Source of the DNA: Phalacrocorax aristotelis
Lineage: Eukaryota > Chordata > Aves > Suliformes > Phalacrocoracidae
Direction of reading: 5' to 3'
DNA length: 64,000 nucleotides
Assembly: GCF_949628215.1 (NCBI RefSeq)
Contig: NC_134280.1
Span: 12,659,795-12,723,794, forward strand
The notes beneath the pieces are model-generated. The model saw nothing but the letters and a program-made list of their open reading frames with translations, was not told the origin of the DNA and made no database searches. Shown here in pieces: positions 1 to 9,363 of this stretch. Position numbers and translations under genes: made by a program. Positions within the stretch are counted from its first letter, which is position 1. The number at the start of each line of letters is the position of its first letter.

Positions 1-1904
1 CTGTGTCTAGATGTCATTAATGCTCATAAAAAACAAGTTATAATCCTTTAATAGGAACTGAGTAGTAGTTGCAGAGTGAGTGCTATTGTTCTAGGCATAT
101 GCTTGTCACAAGATTGCACAACTACAGTGATTTTTTTGTTTGACTGCAGATGGGATGAAATAATGTTTTCATGCCTAGCATCAGCACATGTCCTACGCAT
201 GATAGCTGTGACTTGCCACTACTGTGCAATAAAAAACTTCTCTTTGAAACGTTATGCTGTGAAGAGTGGTACTCCATTTGTGCCTTAGAATAACTATTAC
301 TGGGTGTTTGTGTTTCCTCTTTGCATTTTGAAAACAGTATGTGTGGAAACTATTTTAGTTAACCTAGGGTAATGTTAAAAAGTCTGAAAAGGATAAGGAT
401 TCTGTGTTTGTAAGGAAATTAATTTCACAGTAGCATTTAAGGCTCATCTTAAATGAAGCATTGGCAGTTCTTGAGATAAGACTCCCAGGAAGGATCTGTG
501 CTGGTATGCCGAGTATAAAATAGAAAGGTGTGAGTATCTGTGTGATTCAGTTTCATTTGATATGGACTGAGCATTTCTAGAGTTGGGATTGATTGATTCA
601 AGCCACCCGACTGCCTGGAACTTCCATTCAAGATTAAGTGGCTTTTAAATTCTACTTCCTATCTCCTAAACAAACACTCTTCTGCACTTGTCAGAAGACT
701 TCTAGATGTGTAGTGAGAGAATTAATAAAGCTTCTGTAGTGGTTTCTGAAGGCTGCCTGGAAGCAGTTGGAATTAAAAATGGGAATAGAAAATTTAAAAC
801 TCTCTTAAAACAGTTGGTCACTGATTTCCAGAATAATACTTCCCTCTCCAGATGTGAAAGACCTTTTTATGTCTTCACAAGTTAGCTGGGCACTAGTATT
901 GTCAGAGGTGTGCTTTTCTCTTTGATGTGCTGACACTGATAATGTGCTAATATTAGGGAAAGAGATGTTACTGTCAATGTTATATCTTAATTTTTCTAGT
1001 GTTTTAAGTAGATGCATTTTATTTCAGTCTTCCACTATAAAAGCATAATTCACAATATTAAGAAACCCTTCTATGTCTAGTTACACTTGCACAAACTCTG
1101 TCACAACAAACTGCCTCTCTGTAGGTTACATTAATTCTGTATAGTTTGTACATAGAAATTTTACATTAGCTGGTACTACATGAGGATATTATTACCAGGA
1201 AATCAGTTGGTGGAAGATTTTGCAGAGGCTTATTCAGCTGAATTGCATTTTGTCCTGTCTTTCTGACTCCTGCTTCAGACAAGTCTGCACAATCTTCTGC
1301 AAACCATCTGTAGCTATCATTTAGGCACTGTTAAATATTATAGTCACTATATATAAATATCACAAGTGTACATTACAAACTTTAATACTGACATTTTCTA
1401 GTTTGAACACTTGAACTTGCAGAATCATATTTGCTCTGTAACCTGCATTCAGCCTCTTGGGCACCGTAAAAACAGTGAGTGATAATCTGACGAAAAAAAT
1501 ACGTATCTATACAGAATTTCAGGTATCTTCTTCAAAATTAGTTTTAAGTTGATGTCCATTTAAAGGTCAGCCTTCTGTTTCTTCTGATTCTAGCATGCCT
1601 ACAAAAAATTCAGTCGTGGAGAAGATACAGGAAGTGGAGGGCCTTCCAGTCAGCCTAACACTAGGTTGCTTGTATGAAATCAGTTTTCCTTTTAAAGGTT
1701 TCTTCAGGTAAAATATAGCCTTTTCACTTACTGGACGAGAGAAACTGAGTGCTGGTCTTATCTACTAAATGACAATCAATAAAAGGAGGAGACAGAAGAA
1801 GAGGAGAGGTACTAGAGGATACAGAGCTACCATTGTGCTTCCTAAAGAATATTTAGGAGTTGGCAAAATATGAAACTTTCTTTTTTTCTTTGGTATCCAG
1901 TAGT

Positions 1905-1980
1905 TGGGGTTTTTGTTTGTTTGTTTAGGGGGGATGTTTGGTTTTGGGATCTTTTTTGGTTGGTTGGGGTTTTTTTAGGG
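1905..1980. repeat. G/T-rich low-complexity tract
   Basis: Alternating runs of G and T (GTTT and GGTT units, with G runs of four to six) over about 75 bases. It looks like a decayed simple repeat. I see no coding or mobile-element signature in it. Confidence 0.6.
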
Positions 1981-4900
1981 CAGAATAACAGCACTTAATG
2001 GAAATGCTGCAACGTTTTTTTCTGGTGTGCTGATGACATGAAGTCCCTTTCATTCTTCAGCAGGTGTTTATTGCACGATTATGGGGAACTGGATGCACTG
2101 GATGCACTGGTGTATGTGCTCTGTTTCAGTCCTCTGCTCCTGTGTATAAACAACTTCTGGGAAAGCTACTGGTTTGAGTATTAAAGGTGTTTCCTTACTC
2201 AGCTTTTTTTTTTGTATGCAGTTTAAATTACATAAACAAAGCACTTTAACTGTTCTGAAGTTAGCAAACTGGAACAGTGGAAAAAGCTTTCTTGCATCAG
2301 CAAGAAAATGGATGTGAAATTGAAAGACATTGCTAGTTAGTTTACTTAGTGAGATTGGAAATTAACATCTTATATTGTCAAAGTGCTACCAGAAGTAAAC
2401 TGTGCAATCTGAAGGTGATTGAATTATTCTTCAAAAAGTATTGTAAAATCAAAGGATATGTGGAAATCTGCTCCATCTGTACAGGTACGTACAAACACGG
2501 GGTGGACGTAAGCACTAGTGGGCCAGCATGCTCCAGGTTCCTGGTGATACATGTCTGCAGATCAGGCCACAGCTTGCCAGATATTCAGGAAATAAATTGC
2601 TAGTGGAAAGATGTAAAACTACTACCTATTGCTGGTGTTAAAAATAATATTATTTAGTTATTCTCAGCTATATGTTTTAAACTGATACCTATTTGCCTAA
2701 TAAACTATCATTGCAGTCCTATTATATTAATTTTTAAGAATAAACTTACAATACAACATATTGTTATCAGCCCATAGAAGCTGTGTAATTCAGAATAACT
2801 TTAAAAAAAGTCTGGTTTTGTATATTTTTATTCAAGCTTGGCTTTCTCATGAATACAGGACAGGCAGGTTTTTTTCTGGCCTATTTACCTGTTCCTCACT
2901 GGGATTACAGTCACTAAAAAGTACTCACCAGATTTGAAAGAAGGGCAGAAGTCTCAGAAGTTCTACAACTTGTGCCTGTGCCTAGCTGCAGACCACCTAC
3001 AGCATGTGCTGATCTCATGTCAGAGTAAGTAAGGAGGGGGGTAGACGTGGAAAATAAGATTTAAAACATTTGAGACTAGGCTTTGCTAGTCTTGTGCACA
3101 TAATAACACTTCTCCATGCACTCTTTTGTGGTTCTTTACAAAATTAAAACAGTATCAGTCTGAGGTTTTTTTCAATGTAAATTTGATGGGCAAAACCAGC
3201 TGACTCTGGGCCATTTTCAGGTGTACCGAAGCTAGTCTTTGTGGTAGTAGAACTTGATGAGTTGCTGGTGTGCTTAGTGCTATAATGAGAGGCCTATCAC
3301 ACATGTCCATTTTAGGTGTGTATGACCTTAACTATTGGTGCCCCTTAATTATTTGTGCTTGTACTGCAAGTAAGTATAGTAATTTCATAACTGGAATGTA
3401 AGACTGAGCCTTCTTACAGCTTGTGTAAAGGTATTTGATAAACTAGCTTAAAACTGTGTAGCCTATGTGCCAAAAGCATAACTTTTCTGCTCTGAGCTTC
3501 ATACAGGCTACAGGAGTCATACATCAGTCATGCTAACATGGCTTTGATGTTATCCATAGGTGAGCTGGCAAGGCTGAATACTGACTAGGTATATATGAGC
3601 TACAGTTAATGCATGAGTTGCTGGGTTCACAATCTTTGTAAAGACCTGGAATTCTTGGCTACTTTTTTCTTAATGTCAGGATTATGTGAAATCCCTGTGA
3701 ATGACCACATGAATTACTTGTGTTATAGTGAATTGCATGATGCAATCCTCTTGTATTGCATATGTGCATATGCCTGTGTTGCAGATCTGCATCCCAGCTA
3801 TAGCTTGTCCTCAATAGCATAAGAATGCGAATATTTTTAGTTCTGCATTTGGTGTGAAATGTGGATGCTGCTATGAAAAAGCTGAGAAACCTGATTCAAT
3901 AAGCACCTTGTCTTGCTAGGCTTTTATGTACCCCTAATACCCCTAAAAAAACCCTAAAAGTCAGTGATGAGTCAGGTTGTTTTGGGTTGGGCTTCTTGTT
4001 TATTTTTTAAATGGCTGTGGTTTTGTGTTTTCACAGTTTCCTACTCACTTTTGGTTCTAATTCCTTGTGAATCATCACATTAGGGGGCAGGGGAGAGCAA
4101 GAGAATATATAATAGAAGCTTGTTCAGTTTCAGTATTTCATGCCTCCAAGTTGGAGTCCTTAATGAGCTCTGGGTTTCAGAGGGCTGCTTTGGACTATGC
4201 AAAGATAGTCAGTGAAAGGACCAAGAACCTGTTTTATAAAAGCTTCACTAATTTAGGGAGCATAGATATTTTGGAGTTCTGGATTTAATACTTCAATGAA
4301 TCTTGTAGTGCATGAAGGCCATGAAAAGTGAAAGTGTGATGTGTGTTCTGAGGTCACTATCTAGATGTTATTCCCTGTTTTAAGTGAATAACGCAAAGAA
4401 TGAATGCTAAGGTTTGTATACTGCACATGATAATAAAGTAAAAATTGTTTTGATACAGATTTGAGACTACAACCGAAATCAGAATTTGTGTGAACTGTTT
4501 GTGTGTTGAAGAACTTTAGATCTGTCCTTCACTTAGCTCTGACGACACTTGTTTCTCTCATGGCTTCCTGAAGGATCTTGTGGAGTTGATATCATTCTAG
4601 TAATTTTGTGCTAGCGTTCTCTAACTCTTCCATGTGTCTGTTTCCATTTAGGTATTATTTTAACCAGAGAAATACTTTTTGAAAAAGACAGAAGCCTGAA
4701 GAGGCAGGGTTCTATTTTAATCCAGAATTTTATGAAATTACATTGAAGGTAACTAATGGAATTTTGCTCCCTCCATAAAAAAGGAATAGCTTTTATGATT
4801 GGGGGAATAGAATTTGGGAAGGCTAGGCTGGAGTGGAAGGTGGAACATTAGCTTTTCAGGATAAGGAGTAGTAAGTTTCTCTGTTTTGGCACTACTAAGT

Positions 4901-5752
4901 CTTGTGATATTTGTGTTTGTTGATCTCTGAACAGAGCAAGTACATATTCTCTTTTTATAGATTAGAATACAAAGAATGCTTGTATTGACTAAGGTCATAA
5001 TTTGTAAATAGCCTGTTGGGACTGAGATATAAGAAGCTCCTTACTTTTACAGTCATTCTTCTGAAATTGTCTGGACTAAGTTATGAAGGGAAAAGGTGAC
5101 TGCTATCTATGTATAATTTATTGAGAATAATCACCTGAATGTTCTTACAATAAATGTTAGATGTGTTTATAAATTACTTCACAGCCACCCAGGATATGCT
5201 GTGGTTTTGCTTTCTCACATACCTCTTTCAGGTGAGACAAACATAGTTCCTTATCTGCCATTTGTAATCAGGTTCCTGAATTAGAAACAAGAGCCAGGGC
5301 TCAAAGAAACTGCGTGTTAAAACAAAAGCTATAGGTAAGATGTCCATATGATAATCTGTATCCTTAATATCACATTATTCTACTAGTTACCTTTCTTCTA
5401 CTACAGTTCCAAGATACAAGATCCAGTAATATGATCACCTAAAAGTAGGCATTCATTTTAAGATTTTTACTATCTGTGTGGAATCTTACATCATCTTTGT
5501 CATAGCTCTATACGTCCTCATTGTATGAACTGCCTGATTATTTGGCACTTCTTTGCTTTGAATACAGCATCCTTATTGTTTTCATAAGTCACAGATTTCT
5601 TGCAGAATCTCTTCTAGCTGCTCCATTACCTTTCTGTAAACTCAACACCTCATATTTACCTACCTGTTTTTAAAGTTATAAACTTTTGGTTGAATTTTTT
5701 CCCCTCTAGTGAGGACATAGCTTTTTCCCCCTCCAGCTAAGGAAGTTCAAAA

Positions 5753-5770
5753 AACCAACCAACCAACCAA
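5753..5770 (+). repeat. AACC tetranucleotide microsatellite
   Basis: About four consecutive AACC units, preceded by a short A run. A simple short tandem repeat in intergenic DNA. Confidence 0.75.
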
Positions 5771-6158
5771 AACTTTGATGTCTTCAGCTTTAGCATTATT
5801 GTAACATTAGAAAAAAGCAAAACTATTCATGTCTCAAACAAAATGACATAGTGAAAAGAAACATGAATGATACTTTAGAACTGAGACTACCAGTTTCTGG
5901 TACCTGTATATGTAAACTTTCTGGAGAAGGGGCTATAGTTTACTGTACAGTGGAATCCTGCCTTGGATTCAGGCTTCCAGAGGCTGTCACGATGCAAAAG
6001 CTAAGTAACACTTGACTTAGCTCCAGTGGTGAAACATAAGAACCTTAGAGTTATTTGGCCCAATACCTGAGCAATGCTTTGTTGATATCCAGAACTAAGT
6101 GTAGTAAGGTGTCGGTGTTGGATCTGGAACGTGCCTGGTTCTTATGCATACCTACTTA

Positions 6159-6163
6159 GTCAT
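6159..6163. repeat. Target-site duplication, 5' copy (GTCAT)
   Basis: GTCAT directly precedes the TG start of the LTR and is repeated exactly after its CA end at 6745-6749. A perfect 5-bp direct repeat around a TG...CA unit is the footprint of retroviral-type integration and fixes both ends of the element. Confidence 0.85.
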
Positions 6164-6744
6164 TGGGCTGGTTTTGGCTGGGATAGAGGTAATTTTCCTC
6201 ATAGTAGCTATGTTTTGGATTTGTGCTGAAAACAGTGTTGATAAGGTGGAGATATTTTTATTACTGCTGAGCAGTGCTTACACAGAGGCAAGGCCTTTTC
6301 TGCTTCTTGCACCACCCCACCAGCGCATGGGCTGGGGGTGCCCAAGAGGCTGGGAGGCAGCACAGCTGGGACAGCTGTCCCCAACTGACCAAAGGGTGGC
6401 CCACACCACATGACATCATGCTCAGCGTATAAACCTGGGGAAAGAAGAAGGAAGGGGAGGACACTCAGGGCAATGGTGTTTGTCTTCCCTAGTAACCGTT
6501 ATGTGTGATGGAGCCCTGCTTTCCTGGAGGTGGCTGAACACCTGCCTGCCCATGGGAAGGAGTGAATGAATTCCTTATTTTCCTTTGCTGTTGTTGTGGC
6601 TTTTGCTTTGCCTATTAAACTGTCTTTGTCTCAACCCATGAGTTTTCTCACTTTTACTCTTCTGATTCTCTTCCCCATCCCAGCGGAGGTGAGGGGAGTG
6701 AGCAAGTGGCTGTGTGGGGCTTAGTTTCTGGCTGGGGTTAAACA
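6164..6744 (+). mobile_element. Solo LTR of an endogenous retrovirus
   Basis: A 581-bp unit starting TGGGCTGG and ending TTAAACA, flanked by GTCAT on both sides, so the boundaries are unambiguous. Inside are a TATAAA box at 6428-6433, a downstream ATTAAA polyadenylation signal at 6614-6619 and a C/T-rich 3' portion, the usual U3-R-U5 order for a plus-strand LTR. No gag, pol or env sequence and no second LTR are present, so this is a solo LTR left by recombination between two LTRs. The sequence resembles, from memory, an ERVL-like LTR family very common in zebra finch and other Neoaves; I cannot assign the exact family name. It has the same orientation as ADCY5 and ends about 1.6 kb upstream of the first CCAAT box, so its own promoter could in principle influence the gene. 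Confidence 0.9.
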
Positions 6745-6749
6745 GTCAT
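6745..6749. repeat. Target-site duplication, 3' copy (GTCAT)
   Basis: Exact second copy of the 5-bp duplication, directly after the CA end of the LTR. The perfect match suggests that the insertion has not been rearranged. Confidence 0.85.
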
Positions 6750-8050
6750 TTTCTGTCAAGCAGAATTAATTTTAAACATTAAGTTCATGTGGGTCACCTT
6801 TCTCCCTTGGTTTTACAGTTGCACATTTTCATGAAAAGTGAGATCTTTTTCTGCTGGCTTTGAGAGAACAACTCCAAAATGGGACTTTGTGTACAAAACA
6901 AAAAGACCTGGCCCAATTTAAGACTCACTGAAGAATCATTTCACTGTCTTTATCCCTAGAGTTCAGGCATTGTACAGCCAGAGTAACCAACCACAGAATT
7001 CTTCAGCTTTATTCTACTCTAGTGTATGGATAGTGACAGTGTTGTATAATATCCCAAGAAAAGATAAATTCCATCTGAAAGACAGTAGTATTTATGTATG
7101 AAAATGTCTCCTCATGGAAAGGGATCAATCTTGATCAGGTGCAGTATGTAGCATCTAGGAGGAAAATGCCACAGAAGTGAGCACCGCTGTAATAGTTGCA
7201 TGCATTTTTATAGTGAAAATCTTTAACAGTGCATTCCTGGTAAGTAAACCATGTTCTGTTGAATGAGCTGGTGAAATTCAGCACATGCTTTTACAAACCT
7301 TCACTGAAATGCAGAAAGGCCTAAAATGCTGTAGTTTGTGGAGTTACTTGCAAGTGTAAAGAACATGTGAAGGGCCTGTGTTTGGAAGGTCATCTGTTTT
7401 TTCCAACTGTATCCACTCTACAAACCTTGCCTTACCTCTGTCCCTCGATAACCACAGCTTCAGCACTACTACAAAGGGCTACTTGTTTGTCCAAACATCT
7501 AAAATCCCTGCTCTCGCATCTAGATAATTACGAGTTTCAGCTACTTAAGCTAAGCAGTTATCTGATTTGGCAGTTTGTTTTTAATAAAACATGACAAGAA
7601 CATCAAGCGGTAATATTATTCCTAGTACATACGATGCTTACCTTCAAAACACTGTTAATCATTAATTGGCTAACTCACCTCTGCAGAAAGAGCAGATCAT
7701 CTGAAAGAACAGCGTAGAAGAGCCTGGTGTTTGAAATGCGTTGGGAACTGCTGTGGCATCCTCTCCATGCCCCCCAACCAGCCTGGCTAACCAGGTTAGA
7801 GAACATACCCTCTGGTAAGGCCATATCACATTGCTTGCAGGGGAAGAGGTGGGCTGTAGTTCAGGTGGTTGGGCAAAACAAAACAAAACAAACCACAAAC
7901 CCCAAAAGCCTCTATTTGTACTTTAGCCTTAATCGCTGCGTTAGTAGTAGGTCCAGTGACAGGTACCGAGGTTGGGAGAGGTGTCTGGAGGGCTTTACCT
8001 CTGTTCACCAGTGTTTTGGCCACCGGTGCCTGGTGTCAATGCTGCCGTCA
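6750..8050. other. Upstream flank of ADCY5, nothing coding
   Basis: Ordinary AT-rich sequence that becomes GC-richer toward 8050. It contains a short CAAAA repeat (about 7873-7892). Reading frames are short and unrecognised. Distal promoter elements may lie here, but none can be named from sequence alone. Confidence 0.55.
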
Positions 8051-8318
8051 TCCTGAGCACGACGCGGTTCCCCTCTCCCTGCTTCCTCCGCGGAAAGCCA
8101 CCACACAAGCGCTCACAGCCCTGAAGCTGAGGCAGAACACGGCGGTAGCCCCGTTTGCCTCCCGTTACGGCGGGGACTGTCCTGGGGGTCACCTCAGCCA
8201 GGCCGCCGGGGAAGCGCCTCAGGCAGCGCCCCCGGGAGGCGCCAACGGCCGACGCGGCGCCTGCAGCGCCGAAGGAGTTAACGGTCTCTGTGCGGCGGCC
8301 CGCCCCTCGGCCGCGCGC

Positions 8319-8468
8319 ATTGGCGGGCCGGCTGGCGGCGGCGACCAATGGCGACGGGCGGCGGTGGGGGGCGCGCCAATGGGGGCCGGAGGGGGGCGGT
8401 GGCGGGGGCCGGCGCGGCCGGCGCCCGGTTGAATGGGGAGTACAAAGAGGCGCGGGGCCGGGGCGGGC
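8319..8468 (+). promoter_or_regulatory. Putative ADCY5 core promoter (CCAAT and GC boxes)
   Basis: The block has an inverted CCAAT box (ATTGG, 8319-8323), two direct CCAAT boxes at 8345-8349 and 8376-8380 (starts 31 bp apart), GC boxes at about 8391-8400 and 8458-8467, and a TACAAA element at 8441-8446 that could act as a weak TATA box. CCAAT boxes are NF-Y sites, typically 60-120 bp upstream of the start, and GC boxes bind Sp/KLF factors. Together they suggest transcription starting near 8470-8500, about 0.9 kb before the ATG. The start site is inferred; nothing in the sequence fixes it to the base. Confidence 0.6.
8366..8408 (+). promoter_or_regulatory. G-quadruplex-capable motif in the promoter
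   Basis: Four G runs (8366-8371, 8381-8385, 8391-8396, 8404-8408) are separated by spacers of 9, 5 and 7 bases. Three are within canonical quadruplex spacing, and the first is slightly long. One CCAAT box (8376-8380) lies in the first spacer and a GC box overlaps the third run. Folding and CCAAT binding could therefore compete; this is inference. Confidence 0.5.
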
Positions 8469-8717
8469 CGCTGCCGCCGCCGTCCCTGGCAGAGGCGAAC
8501 GCGGTCCGCTGCTACTGCCCATAGTCCCGCGCCGGCGCCTTTCTGTCCCTCTGACAGCGCGGGGGAGGGAGCGCCGAGCCCCCGCCTTTTTTTTCTTTTT
8601 TCCTCCTCTCTCTTTTCCCTTTAGATTCGCTCGTTTTTCCCCGTTCTCGGTGCCCGTGGAAGAGGCGCTCCCGCCGCCCGAAGGCACCGCGGCGTAGCGG
8701 CGGCGGCCGCCGTGTGC

Positions 8718-9035
8718 ATGAGCAGCGCGGCTGCCGCCGGCTCTGCCTTGCCGCCGGGGCTCCGCCGCTGGGAGGCGAGGCAGGGGCGCCGCCGCCGCCG
8801 CCGTAGCCCGGCCCGCCCCGGACAGCCCCCCCGCCGCACCCAGCGCCCCCACGGCAGGGGATGCTCCCGCCGTTGGCTGCCGCCGCGGCCCGACGAACCT
8901 AAGCCTCCGTGCCCTCCCCGCGACCGGCCCGCGGCGAAGCCGCCCGGCCCCGGGTGGTGGGCCGGCACACCGCGCTGCGATGCGGCTCCCCCGCGGCGCC
9001 CGGAGCCCCCGCGGCCGCTGCCGCCGCTCGGCTGA
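8718..9035 (+). other. Upstream ORF in the ADCY5 leader (105 codons)
   Basis: ATG at 8718 opens a 105-codon frame that stops at TGA 9033-9035, before the main start. The predicted peptide is low-complexity, rich in Arg, Pro and Ala as expected from GC-rich DNA, so it is unlikely to be a conserved protein. If the leader starts near 8470 and is unspliced, scanning ribosomes would meet this ATG first. Confidence 0.35.
8861..8902 (+). other. Short upstream ORF (13 codons)
   Basis: ATG at 8861 reads 13 codons to TAA at 8900-8902. It overlaps the longer upstream ORF in another frame. It is listed because it adds to the upstream-ATG load of the leader. Confidence 0.3.
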
Positions 9036-9051
9036 GGGCGAGCTTCCCTGA
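8980..9051 (+). other. Short upstream ORF (23 codons)
   Basis: ATG at 8980 reads 23 codons to TGA at 9049-9051, giving a basic, Arg-rich peptide. It overlaps the end of the 105-codon upstream ORF. No conserved feature is visible. Confidence 0.3.
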
Positions 9052-9122
9052 GGCGGGGGGGCGCGTCCCGGCCCCGGCGGTGCCGAGCTCGCTCGGCGGT
9101 GTCGAAGCACACGGGGCCGGCG

Positions 9123-9149
9123 ATGGCGCCCGCCGCCGCGCTGCCCTGA
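9123..9149 (+). promoter_or_regulatory. Eight-codon upstream ORF in strong start context
   Basis: ATG at 9123 has G at -3 and G at +4, the strongest context in the leader, and stops at TGA after eight codons (MAPAAALP). It ends 214 bases before the ADCY5 ATG, far enough to allow reinitiation. It therefore looks like a plausible translational brake on ADCY5 if this part of the leader is in the mRNA. Its function is inferred, and a spliced leader would remove it. Confidence 0.4.
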
Positions 9150-9228
9150 GGGCCCCGCCGGGGAGACCCCGGCTCCGGGGGACGCCCGGCCGCTCCGGAG
9201 GCTTTGGGGGGCGTTTGCAGGTTTTGCC

Positions 9229-9295
9229 TTTTTTTTTTTTTCTTCCCCCTCTCTTTTTTTCTCTCCCCCTGCTCACTTTTGGGGCTTTCTACCAG
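9229..9295 (+). promoter_or_regulatory. Polypyrimidine tract ending in CTACCAG
   Basis: A T13 run and further C/T-rich sequence lead to a CTCAC branch-point-like motif and then TTTCTACCAG, ending at 9295, only 68 bases before the start codon. This has the form of a 3' splice acceptor, so the 5' UTR may contain an intron. No matching strong donor is obvious in the leader, so it may simply be a pyrimidine-rich leader segment. Confidence 0.35.
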
Positions 9296-9363
9296 CTGCT
9301 CGCCCCCGGTGGCGGGGGAGCCCTCGGAGTTGTCCCCTCGCCCGCTGCCCCTTGCCTCAGGGC

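Larger units (their letters stand above)
1..6158. other. Intergenic DNA upstream of ADCY5, no supported gene
   Basis: AT-rich sequence with only short scattered reading frames (under 90 codons), none of which I recognise. Several AATAAA-type signals occur (near 228, 725, 2700, 2741, 4434 and 5150), so part of it could be the 3' UTR of an upstream gene. In mammals the gene upstream of ADCY5 on the same strand is HACD2 (from memory), but I see no HACD2 coding sequence here. The stretch also contains a G/T-rich low-complexity block (about 1905-1980), a two-copy 10-bp tandem repeat at about 2089-2108, and an AACC repeat at about 5753-5770. Confidence 0.6.

Noticed and set aside
1..6158. 3' coding end of HACD2, the expected upstream neighbour
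   Set aside because: None of the frames resembles a HACD2 coding exon. A 3' UTR is possible but has no supporting signal beyond common AATAAA motifs.
6164..6744. 89-codon frame and overlapping frames inside the LTR
   Set aside because: They lie wholly or mostly within the LTR, which is non-coding regulatory sequence. No retroviral gene is present.
7995..9110. 371-codon open frame on the minus strand over the CpG island
   Set aside because: The peptide is Arg/Pro/Gly/Ala-rich low-complexity sequence, as expected where GC-rich DNA lacks stop codons. Overlapping long frames occur on both strands. No domain is visible.
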